DNA of 64,000 nt. Origin: Stutzerimonas stutzeri (lineage in GTDB: Bacteria > Pseudomonadota > Gammaproteobacteria > Pseudomonadales > Pseudomonadaceae). Under the pieces are notes generated by a model that was given only the letters and a program-made list of their open reading frames with translations, was not told the DNA's origin and searched no databases. This document shows positions 26,214 through 35,447 of the stretch, in pieces. Position 1 is the stretch's first letter. The number at the start of each line of letters is the position of its first letter. The DNA is taken from NCBI RefSeq assembly GCF_002890915.1, contig NZ_POUT01000010.1, positions 62,001 to 126,000 on the forward strand. The letters run 5' to 3'. The position numbers and the translations under genes are program-made.

Positions 26214-26237
26214 AACGCGGCTTCGGCCGCGTTTTTT
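26214..26237 (+). terminator. Rho-independent terminator after exaC
   Basis: Stem AACGCGG / CCGCGTT around the loop CTTCGG, followed by a run of T, 115 bases after the exaC stop. Confidence 0.85.
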
Positions 26238-26270
26238 TAGGTTCATCGTGCTTTCTTGGGGAAGCAAGGA

Positions 26271-26880
26271 TTGACACCGGACTGGCAAGTTTGGGTGTTG
26301 CCACCATTTGGTTTGGGCTTGCGCCTCGGTGATCAGGGCGCTTACCGAGTGTGCTGACACTTCTGGTTTCGGCCCCCCGGCCGAGTCACTTGACTCGCTT
26401 CGCTCGCCCTTCGGGCCAGCCTGCGGCTGTTCTCCGCTACGCTCCGTATCTCGTTGCTCGTCGAAAAACTAACCATGGGCCTATCCCCCTGCGCGAGCCT
26501 CCTGACGGGAACGGGGTCCGAGTCGCCTGGAAGATCGTTGCTTTTTGCTCAATGCACGAACTATCAGGCGACGCCCAACGCCCCTTCAGGAGGGTGAGCG
26601 GAATCGTTGCGTAGGGGGTTGAGCGGCATGGACGCCGCGAGAGACGCGAAGGGACAGGGACGTCCCTTCGCGGCGTGCCCCTGGAGCGGCGATGGAGCGA
26701 ACGAACCCTGCGCGAAGCGCAGGGCCGGATGCAGGGGCAAGCGTTTTTGCTTACTTTTTTCGCGACTGAAAAAAGTGAGTCGCCCAGCAGGGCGAAACCA
26801 ATCTCTCAAGCAACTCGCTAAACGCCCCATGAAAGCAAAACTTTCATTCAACACACCCAATCTTGCCAGTCCGGTGTCAA
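26271..26880. mobile_element. 610-bp element with long terminal inverted repeats (MITE-like)
   Basis: The left end TTGACACCGGACTGGCAAGT (continuing TTGGGTGT, 26271-26298) is repeated in inverse at 26853-26880 with one mismatch over 28 bp. No transposase gene lies between; the inner sequence has several smaller palindromes and out-of-frame reading frames of biased composition. From memory, similar stretches (with a reading frame containing DAARDAKGQGRPFAACPW) recur in Pseudomonas genomes. The structure suggests a non-autonomous mobile element. No clear target-site duplication was found by eye. The rest of the gap between exaC and pqqA holds only the terminator and the pqqA promoter region. Confidence 0.55.
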
Positions 26881-27169
26881 ACAACCATGTCCCCATGAAA
26901 TGCGAAGAACTTTTTTATGTGTTCCGGGCGACCGGCCGTCACCGTCGTATGGCTACTCCGGTTCCGCCAACGCAAGGGCGTGCGATGCCGCTGATGCAGT
27001 CTCGCCTGGCAACTGGCAACCAACGTGCTGTAATGGATCGAGTGCCCCATCGGGCACTACCAAGGCACGGCGCTGTCTCCTTCCAAAGTACCATTCTGCT
27101 CAAGGCGGATCAGGGGGCTTAATTGGGCTGTCGGAATCTTCCGGCGCCCTATAACAAGAGGATCGACCC
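26881..27169 (+). promoter_or_regulatory. Probable pqqA promoter region
   Basis: 289 bp between the inverted-repeat element and pqqA with no gene. A perfect 7-bp hairpin (AGTGCCC...GGGCACT, 27041-27058) could be an operator. The 15-bp motif shared by the quinoprotein and exaC promoters is not present here. An AGAGGA ribosome site precedes pqqA. Confidence 0.4.
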
Positions 27170-27241
27170 ATGTGGACCAAACCCGCTTTCACCGACCTGC
27201 GTATTGGCTTCGAAGTCACCATGTACTTCGCTAACCGTTGA
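27170..27241 (+). CDS. pqqA: PQQ precursor peptide PqqA
   Basis: 23 residues (starts MWTKPAF, ends DLRIGFEVTMYFANR), nearly identical to the standard PqqA. Glu15 and Tyr19 are the residues fused by PqqE to form the PQQ backbone. An AGAGGATCGACCC ribosome region precedes the ATG. It starts the complete operon pqqABCDE plus peptidase. It is too short for routine gene finding. Confidence 0.97.
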   Translation: MWTKPAFTDLRIGFEVTMYFANR

Positions 27242-27248
27242 TCGAATC

Positions 27249-27270
27249 AGCCCCGGCTCCGGCCGGGGCT
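27249..27270 (+). other. Hairpin in the pqqA-pqqB gap
   Basis: An 8-bp stem (AGCCCCGG, loop CTCCGG, CCGGGGCT) without a long T run lies directly after the pqqA stop. It probably works as an attenuator or RNA stabiliser, giving more pqqA than downstream mRNA. A similar hairpin is seen after the second PqqA-like gene. Confidence 0.6.
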
Positions 27271-27289
27271 CGCATTTTGGGGGTCGTCC

Positions 27290-28201
27290 ATGTTCATCCA
27301 GATTCTCGGCTCCGCCGCGGGCGGTGGTTTTCCGCAGTGGAACTGCAACTGCGCCAATTGCGCCGGGCTGCGGGCCGGCACCCTGAACGCCCGGCCGCGC
27401 ACCCAGTCCTCCATTGCCGTCAGCGACGACGGCGCGAACTGGATCCTGTGCAACGCCTCGCCGGACATCCGCGCCCAGCTGGAGGCCTTTCCCAGGCTGC
27501 AGCCGGCCCGTGCGCCGCGTGATACGGCGATTGGCGCGATCATCCTGCTGGACAGCCAGATCGACCACACCACCGGCTTGCTGACGCTGCGCGAAGGCTG
27601 CCCACACCAGGTCTGGTGTACCGAGATGGTGCACCAGGACCTGACCAGCGGCTTTCCGCTGTTCAACATGCTCGAGCACTGGAATGGCGGGCTGCAGTGG
27701 AACCCCATCGCCCTGGACGGTCGCTTCGCGGTTCCCTGCTGCCCGAACCTGGCTATCACGCCGATCCCGCTGCGCAGTTCCGCGCCGCCGTATTCGCCGC
27801 ACCGGCACGATCCGCATCCGGGCGACAACATCGGCCTGCTGATCGAGGACCTGCGCAGCGGCGGCAAGCTGTTCTACGCGCCGGGGCTGGGCCAGCTCAG
27901 CCCCGAGCTGTTCGAGACCATGCGCGAGGCCGATTGCCTGCTGGTGGATGGCACGCTGTGGCGTGACGACGAGATGCTCGTGCGCGAGGTGGGCAGCAAG
28001 CTCGGCAGCGCGATGGGCCACCTGCCGCAGAGCGGCCCGGGCGGCATGATCGAGGTGCTCGACGCGCTGCCGGCAGCCCGCAAGATCCTCATCCACATCA
28101 ACAACACCAACCCGATCCTCGACGAGGACTCGCCCGAGCGCGCGATCCTGGACGAGCACGCCATCGAAGTGTCCTTCGACGGCATGAGCATCGAGCTGTA
28201 G
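27290..28201 (+). CDS. pqqB: PQQ biosynthesis protein PqqB
   Basis: 303 residues, the usual length. It has the metallo-beta-lactamase fold, with the family's N-terminal GSAAGGGFPQWNCNCANCAG (Cys-x-Cys-x2-Cys, zinc) and the QIDHTTGLLTLREG segment; SAMGHLPQSGPGG and ILIHINNTNPILDEDS near the end are typical. PqqB hydroxylates the Tyr ring of the cross-linked Glu-Tyr intermediate. It follows pqqA by 48 bp. Confidence 0.96.
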   Translation: MFIQILGSAAGGGFPQWNCNCANCAGLRAGTLNARPRTQSSIAVSDDGANWILCNASPDIRAQLEAFPRLQPARAPRDTAIGAIILLDSQIDHTTGLLTLREGCPHQVWCTEMVHQDLTSGFPLFNMLEHWNGGLQWNPIALDGRFAVPCCPNLAITPIPLRSSAPPYSPHRHDPHPGDNIGLLIEDLRSGGKLFYAPGLGQLSPELFETMREADCLLVDGTLWRDDEMLVREVGSKLGSAMGHLPQSGPGGMIEVLDALPAARKILIHINNTNPILDEDSPERAILDEHAIEVSFDGMSIEL

Positions 28202-28284
28202 TTAGCCGCAGCGCGCCGCATCACGACAGAGCCGAGGGTGCGCCTGATGCGCCGATCGGCCGGACACCCGCATAGGAAGCCCTG

Positions 28285-29037
28285 ATGAACCTGCCAGCCA
28301 TGTCCCCCGCCGAATTCGAACAGGCACTGCGTGCCAAGGGCGAGTACTACCACATCCATCATCCCTTTCATCGTGCGATGTATGCCGGGCAGGCGACGCG
28401 CGAGCAGATTCAGGGCTGGGTGGCCAACCGCTTCTATTACCAGGTCTGCATTCCGGTGAAGGACGCGGCGATCATGGCCAACTGCCCGGACCGCGCCACC
28501 CGTCGCGAGTGGATACAGCGCATCATCGACCACGACGGGGCGCCTGGCGAGGAGGGCGGTATCGAGGCCTGGCTGCGGCTGGCCGAAGCGGTGGGACTGG
28601 AGCGCGAGCAGGTGCTGTCGCAGGAACTGGTGCTGCCGGGCGTGCGCTTCGCCGTGGACGCCTACGTCAACTTCGCCCGCCGCGCCAGTTGGCAGGAGGC
28701 GGCCAGCAGCTCGCTGACCGAACTCTTCGCGCCGACCATCCACCAGTCGCGCCTGGACGCCTGGCCGCAGCACTACCCGTGGATCGACGCCTCCGGCTAC
28801 GACTACTTCCGCAAGCGGCTCAAGGAAGCCCGCCGCGACGTCGAGCACGGCCTGCGCATCACCCTGGAGCATTACCGCACCCGCGAGGCCCAGGAGCGCA
28901 TGCTGGAGATCCTGCAGTTCAAACTCGACGTATTGTGGAGCATGCTCGACGCCATGAGCATGGCCTACGAACTGGACCGCCCGCCGTATCACACCGTTAC
29001 CCGCGAGCGGGTCTGGCACCGGGGCATCGCGCTGTGA
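28285..29037 (+). CDS. pqqC: Pyrroloquinoline-quinone synthase PqqC
   Basis: 250 residues, full length. The TENA-like helical fold is recognisable: YYHIHHPFHRAMYAG, GWVANRFYYQVCIPVKDAAI, IDHDGAPGEEGG, GLRITLEHYRTREAQERM. PqqC performs the last step, ring closure and eight-electron oxidation, to give PQQ. It starts 83 bp after pqqB. The second PqqA-like operon has no counterpart of this enzyme. Confidence 0.96.
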   Translation: MNLPAMSPAEFEQALRAKGEYYHIHHPFHRAMYAGQATREQIQGWVANRFYYQVCIPVKDAAIMANCPDRATRREWIQRIIDHDGAPGEEGGIEAWLRLAEAVGLEREQVLSQELVLPGVRFAVDAYVNFARRASWQEAASSSLTELFAPTIHQSRLDAWPQHYPWIDASGYDYFRKRLKEARRDVEHGLRITLEHYRTREAQERMLEILQFKLDVLWSMLDAMSMAYELDRPPYHTVTRERVWHRGIAL

Positions 29038-29050
29038 GCACGGCGAAGCG

Positions 29051-29103
29051 CGTAGGGTGGAAAACGACCGCAGGTCTTTTCCACCCTTGTTTGCCACCCT
29101 ACG
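29051..29103. repeat. Palindromic repeat in the pqqC-pqqD gap
   Basis: CGTAGGGTGG (29051-29060) is inverted at 29094-29103, with a nested GGTGGAAAA.../TTTTCCACC palindrome inside. It lies between the pqqC stop and the pqqD start, in the middle of the operon. The CGTAGGGTGG unit is a common dispersed repeat in pseudomonads, from memory. It may affect mRNA processing between pqqC and pqqD. Confidence 0.6.
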
Positions 29104-29138
29104 GCCGTCGCACCTCGGCCTTTGGCGAGTGAGCCGAT

Positions 29139-29417
29139 ATGAACGAGAACATCCTGCTGAAAGTCCCGACCTTCCGCCGCGGCTACCGCTTCCAGTTCGA
29201 GCCGGCGCAGGACGGCCACGTGCTGCTCTACCCGGAAGGCATGATCAAGCTCAACGACAGCGCCAGCGAGATCCTCAAGCGGGTGGATGGCGCGCGTACC
29301 GTCGGCGGCATCGTCGCCGAGTTGCAGGCGCATTTCCCCGAGGCCGAGGGCATCGAGGAAGACATCCTGGCGTTCCTGGAGGTGGCCGTTGAACGGTTCT
29401 GGATCGAGCTTCGCTAA
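29139..29417 (+). CDS. pqqD: PqqA-binding chaperone PqqD
   Basis: 92 residues, standard length. The PqqD/RRE pattern is clear: PTFRRGYRFQFEPAQDGHVL, LLYPEGMIKLNDSASEIL and ILAFLEVAVERFWIEL. It binds PqqA and delivers it to PqqE. The reading frame overlaps the start of pqqE by 29 bp. Confidence 0.95.
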   Translation: MNENILLKVPTFRRGYRFQFEPAQDGHVLLYPEGMIKLNDSASEILKRVDGARTVGGIVAELQAHFPEAEGIEEDILAFLEVAVERFWIELR

Positions 29418-30543
29418 ACCCGGCCACGAGCCCGGCCCGCCGCTGTGGCTGCTGGCCGAGCTGACCTATCGCTGCCCGCTGCAGTGCCCGTACTGCTCCA
29501 ACCCACTGGATTTCGCCCGCAGCCATGAGGAGCTGAGCACCGCCGAGTGGATCGAGGTGTTCCGCCAGGCCCGCGAAATGGGCGCGGCGCAGCTCGGCTT
29601 CTCCGGCGGCGAGCCGCTGGTGCGCCAGGACCTGACGGAGCTGATCCGCGCCTCGCGCGGGCTGGGCTACTACACCAACCTGATCACCTCCGGCATCGGC
29701 CTCAGCGAGGCGAAGATCGCCAGCTTCGCCGCGGCCGGGCTCGACCACATCCAGATCAGCTTCCAGGCCGCCGACGAGGAGGTGAACAACCTGCTGGCCG
29801 GTTCGAAGAAGGCCTTCGCCCAGAAGCTCGAGATGGCCCGCGCGGTGAAGCGGCACGGCTACCCGATGGTGCTCAACTTCGTCACCCACCGGCACAACAT
29901 CGACAACATCGAGCGGATCATCCAGCTGTGCGTGGAACTGGAGGCCGATTTCGTCGAGCTCGCCACCTGCCAGTTCTATGGCTGGGCGGAGCTCAACCGC
30001 GCCGGCCTGCTGCCGAGCAAGGAACAATTGGTACGCGCCGAGCGGATCACCAACGAATGGCGCGAGAAGCTCGCCGCCCAGAACCACCCCTGCAAGCTGA
30101 TCTTCGTCACCCCCGACTACTATGAGGAGCGCCCGAAGGCCTGCATGAACGGCTGGGGCAACCTGTTCCTCGACATCACCCCGGACGGCACCGCCTTGCC
30201 CTGCCACAGCGCGCGCCAGCTGCCGGTGCAATTTCCCAACGTGCGCGAGCACAGTATCGAGCACATCTGGCGACATTCGTTCGGCTTCAACCGCTTCCGC
30301 GGCTACGACTGGATGCCCGAGCCCTGCCGCAGCTGCGACGAAAAGGAGCGGGATTTCGGCGGCTGCCGCTGCCAGGCCTTCATGCTCACCGGCGATGCGG
30401 CGAATGCCGACCCGGTCTGCAGCAAGTCGCCGCAACACGGCAGGATACTCGCCGCCCGCGAACAGGCGGAGCACGGCGCGCTGGGTCTCGATCAGCTGCA
30501 GTACCGCAACGAGAAGGCCTCCCGGCTGATCCTCAAGGCGTGA
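29389..30543 (+). CDS. pqqE: PqqA peptide cyclase PqqE (radical SAM/SPASM)
   Basis: 384 residues from a TTG at 29389, chosen because GGAGGTGG lies at the right distance and the length then matches the family. The frame is open further upstream inside pqqD. Radical SAM cysteines are Cys29, Cys33 and Cys36 (YRCPLQCPYCSNP), with GFSGGEPLVRQD; SPASM ligands are KACMNGWGN, ALPCHSAR, CRSCDEKERDFGGCRCQA and DPVCSKSP. It forms the Glu-Tyr carbon-carbon bond in PqqA. Confidence 0.95.
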   Translation: MNGSGSSFAKPGHEPGPPLWLLAELTYRCPLQCPYCSNPLDFARSHEELSTAEWIEVFRQAREMGAAQLGFSGGEPLVRQDLTELIRASRGLGYYTNLITSGIGLSEAKIASFAAAGLDHIQISFQAADEEVNNLLAGSKKAFAQKLEMARAVKRHGYPMVLNFVTHRHNIDNIERIIQLCVELEADFVELATCQFYGWAELNRAGLLPSKEQLVRAERITNEWREKLAAQNHPCKLIFVTPDYYEERPKACMNGWGNLFLDITPDGTALPCHSARQLPVQFPNVREHSIEHIWRHSFGFNRFRGYDWMPEPCRSCDEKERDFGGCRCQAFMLTGDAANADPVCSKSPQHGRILAAREQAEHGALGLDQLQYRNEKASRLILKA

Positions 30544-30554
30544 GGCCGCCTGCC

Positions 30555-32450
30555 ATGACTACCTGCCGTCCCTACGGCTTCTGGCCCAGCGCCTGGAGCG
30601 CCGCCGCCGCAGCCGCGGCCAGCCGGGATTTCGCCGAGCTGCGCGCCGGAGCGGACGGCCTGTTCTGGCTCGCCTACGAGCCGGCCGACGCGCGCTGCAC
30701 GCTATGGCAGTGGCGGGGCGGGGCGGCGACCTGCCTGACGCCAGCGGGCTTCTCGCTGCGTAGCCGCGTCTACGAATACGGCGGCGGCGCCTTCTGCCTG
30801 GCCGGGCAGGACGTGGCGTTCGTCAACGAGGCGGACCAGCAAATCTACCTGCAGGATCTCGGCGAGCCGGAAAGCTCTGTGCCAGCGCAACCGCTCGCGT
30901 TGACCCGGCGAGCCGATTGCCGCTACGGCGACCTGCAGTACGACCGCCGCGCCGATGCCATCGTCGCGCTGGAAGAGGCACGCGGTGGCGAAGGCGTCGT
31001 GCATCGCCTGGTGAGCATCGCCCGGGGCGACGGGGCGCGCCGAGTGATCGCGGCCGGCGCCGATTTCTACGCCTCGCCGGCGCTCAGCCCCGACGGCGAG
31101 CGGCTGGCCTGGATCGAATGGAGCCGCCCCGAACAGCCCTGGACCGCGACCCGCCTGTGCCTGAGCCAGCGCCTGCCGGACGGGCGCTGGAGCGCCGGCC
31201 GCTGCCTGGCGGGCGAGGCGGGTGGCGAAGCCCTGCAGCAGCCCCGTTTCGCCGCGGATGGCCGGCTGTACTGCCTGAGCGACCGTCACGGCGGCTGGCA
31301 GCCCTGGTACGAGGCGCAGGGCCGGCTGGTCCCGCATGGGCTGGCCGGGGGCGGGGCGGCGCAGTTCGACTGCGCACCGGCACCCTGGCAACTGGGGACC
31401 ACCAGCTATCTGCCACTGGATGGGGGCGGGCTGTTGCTGACCCACATGCTGGACGGCTTCGGATACCTCTTCGAACATGGGCCGGCCGGCAGCCCGCGGC
31501 AGCTGGCCGTGGATTATTCGCGCTGCCGCCAGTTGGCGGTGAATGATCGCTTCGTCTTCTGCATCGCCGGTTCGCCGGAACGGACCCCGGCGGTGCTGGC
31601 CATCGAGCGGGCCAGTGGGGCCGTGCGCATCCTCGCGGGTGGCGCGGCGCCGCTCGCGCCCGAGCAACTATCGCGTCCGCAGCCCCTGCGCTTCGCGACC
31701 GGCGAGGGGGGGACGGCACATGCCTTCTTCTACCCGCCGCGCAACGCCGAGTGCCACGGCCGGCCCGACGCGTTGCCGCCGCTGGTGGTGTTCGCCCATG
31801 GCGGGCCGACCTCGGCCTGCTACCCGGTATTCGATCCGCGCATCCAGTTCTGGACCCAGCGCGGTTTCGCCGTGGCCGACGTCAACTACCGCGGCAGTAG
31901 CGGCTTCGGCCGTGCCTATCGGCAGCGCCTGCGCGGGCAATGGGGCGTGGTGGATGTGCAGGACGTCTGCCAGGCCGCGCGGGCGCTCGCCGCCCAGGGG
32001 CTGATCGATCCGGCGCGGGTATTCGTCCGTGGCTCCAGCGCGGGAGGTTTCACCGCGCTTTGCGCGCTGGCGGCGAGCGAGCTGTTCCGCGGCGGCGCCA
32101 GCCTGTACGGGGTCAGCGACCCGCTGGCGCTACGGCGGGGCACCCACAAGTTCGAGGGCGACTACCTCGACTGGCTGATCGGCGATCCGCAACAGGTGCC
32201 GCAGCGCTTTCGCGAGCGGGCGCCGTTGCACAACGCCGAGTGGATCGACACGCCGGTGATCTTCTTCCAGGGTGGCCAGGATGCGGTGGTGCTGCCCGAA
32301 CAGACCGAAGCGATGGTGGCGGCGCTGCGCCGGCGTGGCGTCGCCGTGGAATACCAGTGCTATCCGCAGGAGCGCCACGGTTTTCGCGAGGCGTGCAACC
32401 TGGCCGATGCACTGGAGCGCGAGTGGCGTTTCTACCAGCGCTTGCTGTGA
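30555..32450 (+). CDS. S9-family prolyl-oligopeptidase-like protein of the pqq operon (PqqH type)
   Basis: 631 residues from ATG 30555; a GTG at 30540 overlapping the pqqE stop is an alternative. An N-terminal beta-propeller region is followed by an alpha/beta hydrolase domain: PPLVVFAHGGPTSACYP, VADVNYRGSSGFGRAYRQ, nucleophile Ser in FVRGSSAGGFTAL, Asp in FFQGGQDAVVLPEQ and His in ECHGF-type QERHGFREACN. In P. aeruginosa the same position holds PqqH. A role in trimming PqqA or the modified peptide is plausible but not shown for this protein. Confidence 0.85.
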   Translation: MTTCRPYGFWPSAWSAAAAAAASRDFAELRAGADGLFWLAYEPADARCTLWQWRGGAATCLTPAGFSLRSRVYEYGGGAFCLAGQDVAFVNEADQQIYLQDLGEPESSVPAQPLALTRRADCRYGDLQYDRRADAIVALEEARGGEGVVHRLVSIARGDGARRVIAAGADFYASPALSPDGERLAWIEWSRPEQPWTATRLCLSQRLPDGRWSAGRCLAGEAGGEALQQPRFAADGRLYCLSDRHGGWQPWYEAQGRLVPHGLAGGGAAQFDCAPAPWQLGTTSYLPLDGGGLLLTHMLDGFGYLFEHGPAGSPRQLAVDYSRCRQLAVNDRFVFCIAGSPERTPAVLAIERASGAVRILAGGAAPLAPEQLSRPQPLRFATGEGGTAHAFFYPPRNAECHGRPDALPPLVVFAHGGPTSACYPVFDPRIQFWTQRGFAVADVNYRGSSGFGRAYRQRLRGQWGVVDVQDVCQAARALAAQGLIDPARVFVRGSSAGGFTALCALAASELFRGGASLYGVSDPLALRRGTHKFEGDYLDWLIGDPQQVPQRFRERAPLHNAEWIDTPVIFFQGGQDAVVLPEQTEAMVAALRRRGVAVEYQCYPQERHGFREACNLADALEREWRFYQRLL

Positions 32451-32556
32451 CGCGGTGCCCGCTCATACGGCGGGCACCCTCCGTTCGGTGCATTGCTTTA
32501 CCCGAGCAATGCAGTAGGCTTGTGCGGTTGTTACAAAAAATAAAAAGGCCGCAGTG

Positions 32557-33720
32557 ATGAGCCCGAATATCAGCCTCCAGCGTAAATTCGTTTCCCCGGA
32601 AATCATCTTCGGTGCCGGCTGTCGCCACAGCGTCGGCACCTGCGCCAGCAATTTCGGCGCGCGCAAGGTCCTGGTGGTTTCCGACCCCGGCGTGGTCGCC
32701 GCCGGCTGGGTGGCGGACGTGCAGGCCAGCCTCGAACGGCAGAACATCGAGCACTGCCTGTTCACCGAGGTGTCGCCCAACCCGCGCTGCGAAGAGGTGA
32801 TGCTCGGCGCCGAGCGCTATCGCAGCGAAGGCTGCAACGTGATCGTCGCGGTCGGTGGCGGCAGCCCGATGGACTGCGCCAAGGGCATCGGCATCGTCGC
32901 CGCCCACGGCCGCCACATCATCGAATTCGAAGGGGTGGACACCCTGCGCGTGCCCAGCCCGCCGCTGATCCTGATTCCCACCACGGCCGGCACCTCGGCG
33001 GATGTCTCGCAGTTCGTGATCATCTCCAACCAGGACGAGCGGATGAAGTTCTCCATCGTCAGCAAGGCGGCCGTGCCGGACGTCTCGCTGATCGATCCGG
33101 AAACCACGCTGAGCATGGATACCTTCCTGTCCGCCTGTACCGGCATCGATGCGCTGGTACATGCCATCGAGGCGTTCGTCTCCACCGGCCACGGGCCGCT
33201 GACCGACCCGCATGCGCTGGAGGCCATGCGGCTGATCAACGGCAATCTGGTGCAGATGATCGCCAATCCGGCGGATATCGCGCTGCGCGAGCAGATCATG
33301 CTCGGCAGCATGCAGGCCGGCCTGGCGTTTTCCAACGCGATTCTTGGCGCCGTGCACGCCATGTCCCACAGCCTCGGCGGCTATCTCGACCTGCCTCACG
33401 GGGTATGCAACGCGGTATTGGTCGAGCATGTGGTGGCGTTCAACTACGATGCCGCGCCGGAGCGCTACAAGATCGTCGCCGAAACCCTCGGCATCGACAG
33501 CCGCGGCCTGAACCACCGGCAGGTTCGCGAGCGGCTGGTGCAGCACCTGATCGACCTCAAGCAGGCCATCGGCTTCAAGGAAACCCTCGGCCTGCATGGC
33601 GTCAACCTCTCGGACATCCCATTCCTCTCGCAGCATGCGATGCAGGACCCCTGCATCCTGACCAATCCCCGCTCGTCGACGCAGAAGGATGTCGAGGTCG
33701 TCTATGCCGAAGCCCTCTGA
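32557..33720 (+). CDS. ercA: Iron-containing alcohol dehydrogenase ErcA
   Basis: 387 residues, the length of P. aeruginosa ErcA. It has the group III Fe-ADH motifs: NAD site VAVGGGSPMDCAKGIGIVA, PTTAGTSADVSQF, and metal ligands in DALVHAIEAFVS, GAVHAMSHSLGG and LPHGVCNAVLVEHVV. In Pseudomonas it is needed for normal control of the exa regulon, and it may act in signalling. It starts at ATG 32557, just after a GTG. It overlaps the start of the kinase gene by 17 bp. Confidence 0.92.
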   Translation: MSPNISLQRKFVSPEIIFGAGCRHSVGTCASNFGARKVLVVSDPGVVAAGWVADVQASLERQNIEHCLFTEVSPNPRCEEVMLGAERYRSEGCNVIVAVGGGSPMDCAKGIGIVAAHGRHIIEFEGVDTLRVPSPPLILIPTTAGTSADVSQFVIISNQDERMKFSIVSKAAVPDVSLIDPETTLSMDTFLSACTGIDALVHAIEAFVSTGHGPLTDPHALEAMRLINGNLVQMIANPADIALREQIMLGSMQAGLAFSNAILGAVHAMSHSLGGYLDLPHGVCNAVLVEHVVAFNYDAAPERYKIVAETLGIDSRGLNHRQVRERLVQHLIDLKQAIGFKETLGLHGVNLSDIPFLSQHAMQDPCILTNPRSSTQKDVEVVYAEAL

Positions 33721-35395
33721 CGAGCAGCAGCAGGCGCTGACCCAGCTGCTCGGCTTCGGCAGCCACTCGGCGCGCAAGAGCCACTACCCGGAGCTGCTGG
33801 CGCGCCTGGAAGAACTGGAGGCCGAACGCAACCGCTACAAATGGCTGTTCGAGCATGCCGTGCACGGCATCTTCCAGGCCAGCCTGCAGGAAGGCATTCG
33901 CGCGGCCAACCCGGCGCTGGCACGCATGCTCGGCTATGACAGCCCGGAAGAGGCGCTATGGGGGCTGACCGACCTGTCCCATCATCTGTTCATCGGCGGC
34001 GAGGAGGAGCTGCGGCGGATACGCCACACGCTGAGCACCCGGCTCGGCCTGTTCGGCTACGAGACACGCTTGCGGCGCAAGGATGGCAGTGCCATCGATG
34101 TGGTGATGAACCTGCTGCTCAAGCCCGACGAGGACGGCTTGGTGGAAGGCTTCGTCGCCGACATCACCGAGCGCAAGCTGGCCCAGCTGCGGCTGCTGCA
34201 GCTCAATGAGCAGCTCGAGCAACGGGTCGCCGAGCGTACCTGCGAGCTGCGCGATGCCCGTGACGCCGCCGAAGCGGCCAATCTGAGCAAGGACAAGTAT
34301 CTGGCGGCGGCCAGCCATGACCTGCTGCAGCCGCTCAATGCCGCGCGCCTGCTGATCTCGACCCTGCGCGAGCGGGCATTGCCGAGCGAAGAGCTCAATC
34401 TGGTGGAGCGGGCCCACCAGGCGCTGGAGGGCGCCGAAGACCTGCTCACCGACCTGCTGGATATTTCCAAGCTGGACCAGAGCGCGATCAAGCCGGACGT
34501 CGACAGCTATCGCCTCGACGAGGTGTTGCTGCCACTGGTCTCCGAGTTCCAGCCGGTCGCTGCGGCGGCCGGCCTGCAGCTGGCGCATTACATCCCGCAG
34601 TGCGCGATCCGCAGCGATTTCCGCCTGCTGACGCGCATCCTGCGCAATTTCCTCAGCAACGCCTGCCGCTACACCGACCGCGGCCGGGTACTGCTCGGCG
34701 CGCGCCGGCGCGGCGACTCGCTGCGCATCGAGGTCTGGGACACCGGGCGCGGCATCGCCGCCGATCAGCTGCAATCGATCTTCCTCGAATTCAACCAGCT
34801 CAACGTCGAACGCGCGGCCGAGCGGCGCGGAGTCGGGCTGGGCCTGGCGATCGTCGAGCGCATCGCCAACATGCTCGATTACCGCATCCAGGTACGTTCG
34901 CAGCCCGGACGCGGCTCGGTGTTCAGCATCGAGGTGCCGCTCGCCGAGGGGCTGCCCCGTGGCGGCGGCGAGGTGCTGGTGAGCAAGCCGCAGTTGGGCG
35001 ACCCGTTGCCCGGCCGGCGCCTGCTGGTAGTCGACAACGAACTGAGCATCCTGCACAGCATGGCGGCGCTGCTTGGCCAGTGGGGCTGCGAGGTGCTGAC
35101 GGCGACCGACGAGGCTGCCGCGCTGGAAGCGTTGCAGGGGCGCGCCCCGGAGCTGATCCTGGCCGATTACCATCTCGACCGTGGCACGACCGGCTGGGAG
35201 GTGGCGCAGTCGTTGCGGGTGCGCTTCGGCCAGGCGATCCCGGTGGTCATGATCACCGCCGACCGCAGCGACCAGTGCCGTAAGCAATTGCAGGGCTTCG
35301 GCGTGCCGGTGCTGAACAAACCGGTCAAGGCCGGTAAGATGCGCTCGGCGCTGAGCCACCTGCTCGGCGAAAAAACCGCTGCGCAACAGGCCTGA
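33704..35395 (+). CDS. Cytoplasmic PAS hybrid histidine kinase (ErcS/ErcS'-like)
   Basis: 563 residues from ATG 33704, preferred over 33689 because of GAGGT upstream. There are no membrane segments. Order: coiled N-terminus (ELLARLEELEAERNRYKWLF), PAS domain about 45-160 (VHGIFQASLQEGIRAANPAL), coiled coil, HisKA with His205 (YLAAASHDLLQPLNAARLL), HATPase about 320-420 (NFLSNACRYT, GVGLGLAIVERIA) and a receiver with Asp488 (LILADYHLDRG). It resembles the soluble kinases ErcS' and NahK, which control alcohol oxidation regulators. It is coupled to ercA by overlap. No cognate LuxR-type regulator is in the window. Confidence 0.85.
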   Translation: MPKPSDEQQQALTQLLGFGSHSARKSHYPELLARLEELEAERNRYKWLFEHAVHGIFQASLQEGIRAANPALARMLGYDSPEEALWGLTDLSHHLFIGGEEELRRIRHTLSTRLGLFGYETRLRRKDGSAIDVVMNLLLKPDEDGLVEGFVADITERKLAQLRLLQLNEQLEQRVAERTCELRDARDAAEAANLSKDKYLAAASHDLLQPLNAARLLISTLRERALPSEELNLVERAHQALEGAEDLLTDLLDISKLDQSAIKPDVDSYRLDEVLLPLVSEFQPVAAAAGLQLAHYIPQCAIRSDFRLLTRILRNFLSNACRYTDRGRVLLGARRRGDSLRIEVWDTGRGIAADQLQSIFLEFNQLNVERAAERRGVGLGLAIVERIANMLDYRIQVRSQPGRGSVFSIEVPLAEGLPRGGGEVLVSKPQLGDPLPGRRLLVVDNELSILHSMAALLGQWGCEVLTATDEAAALEALQGRAPELILADYHLDRGTTGWEVAQSLRVRFGQAIPVVMITADRSDQCRKQLQGFGVPVLNKPVKAGKMRSALSHLLGEKTAAQQA

Positions 35396-35447
35396 ACCCG
35401 ATCTCGATCAAGTATTCGGCTACTCACCCACGATTAAACTGCCTGCC

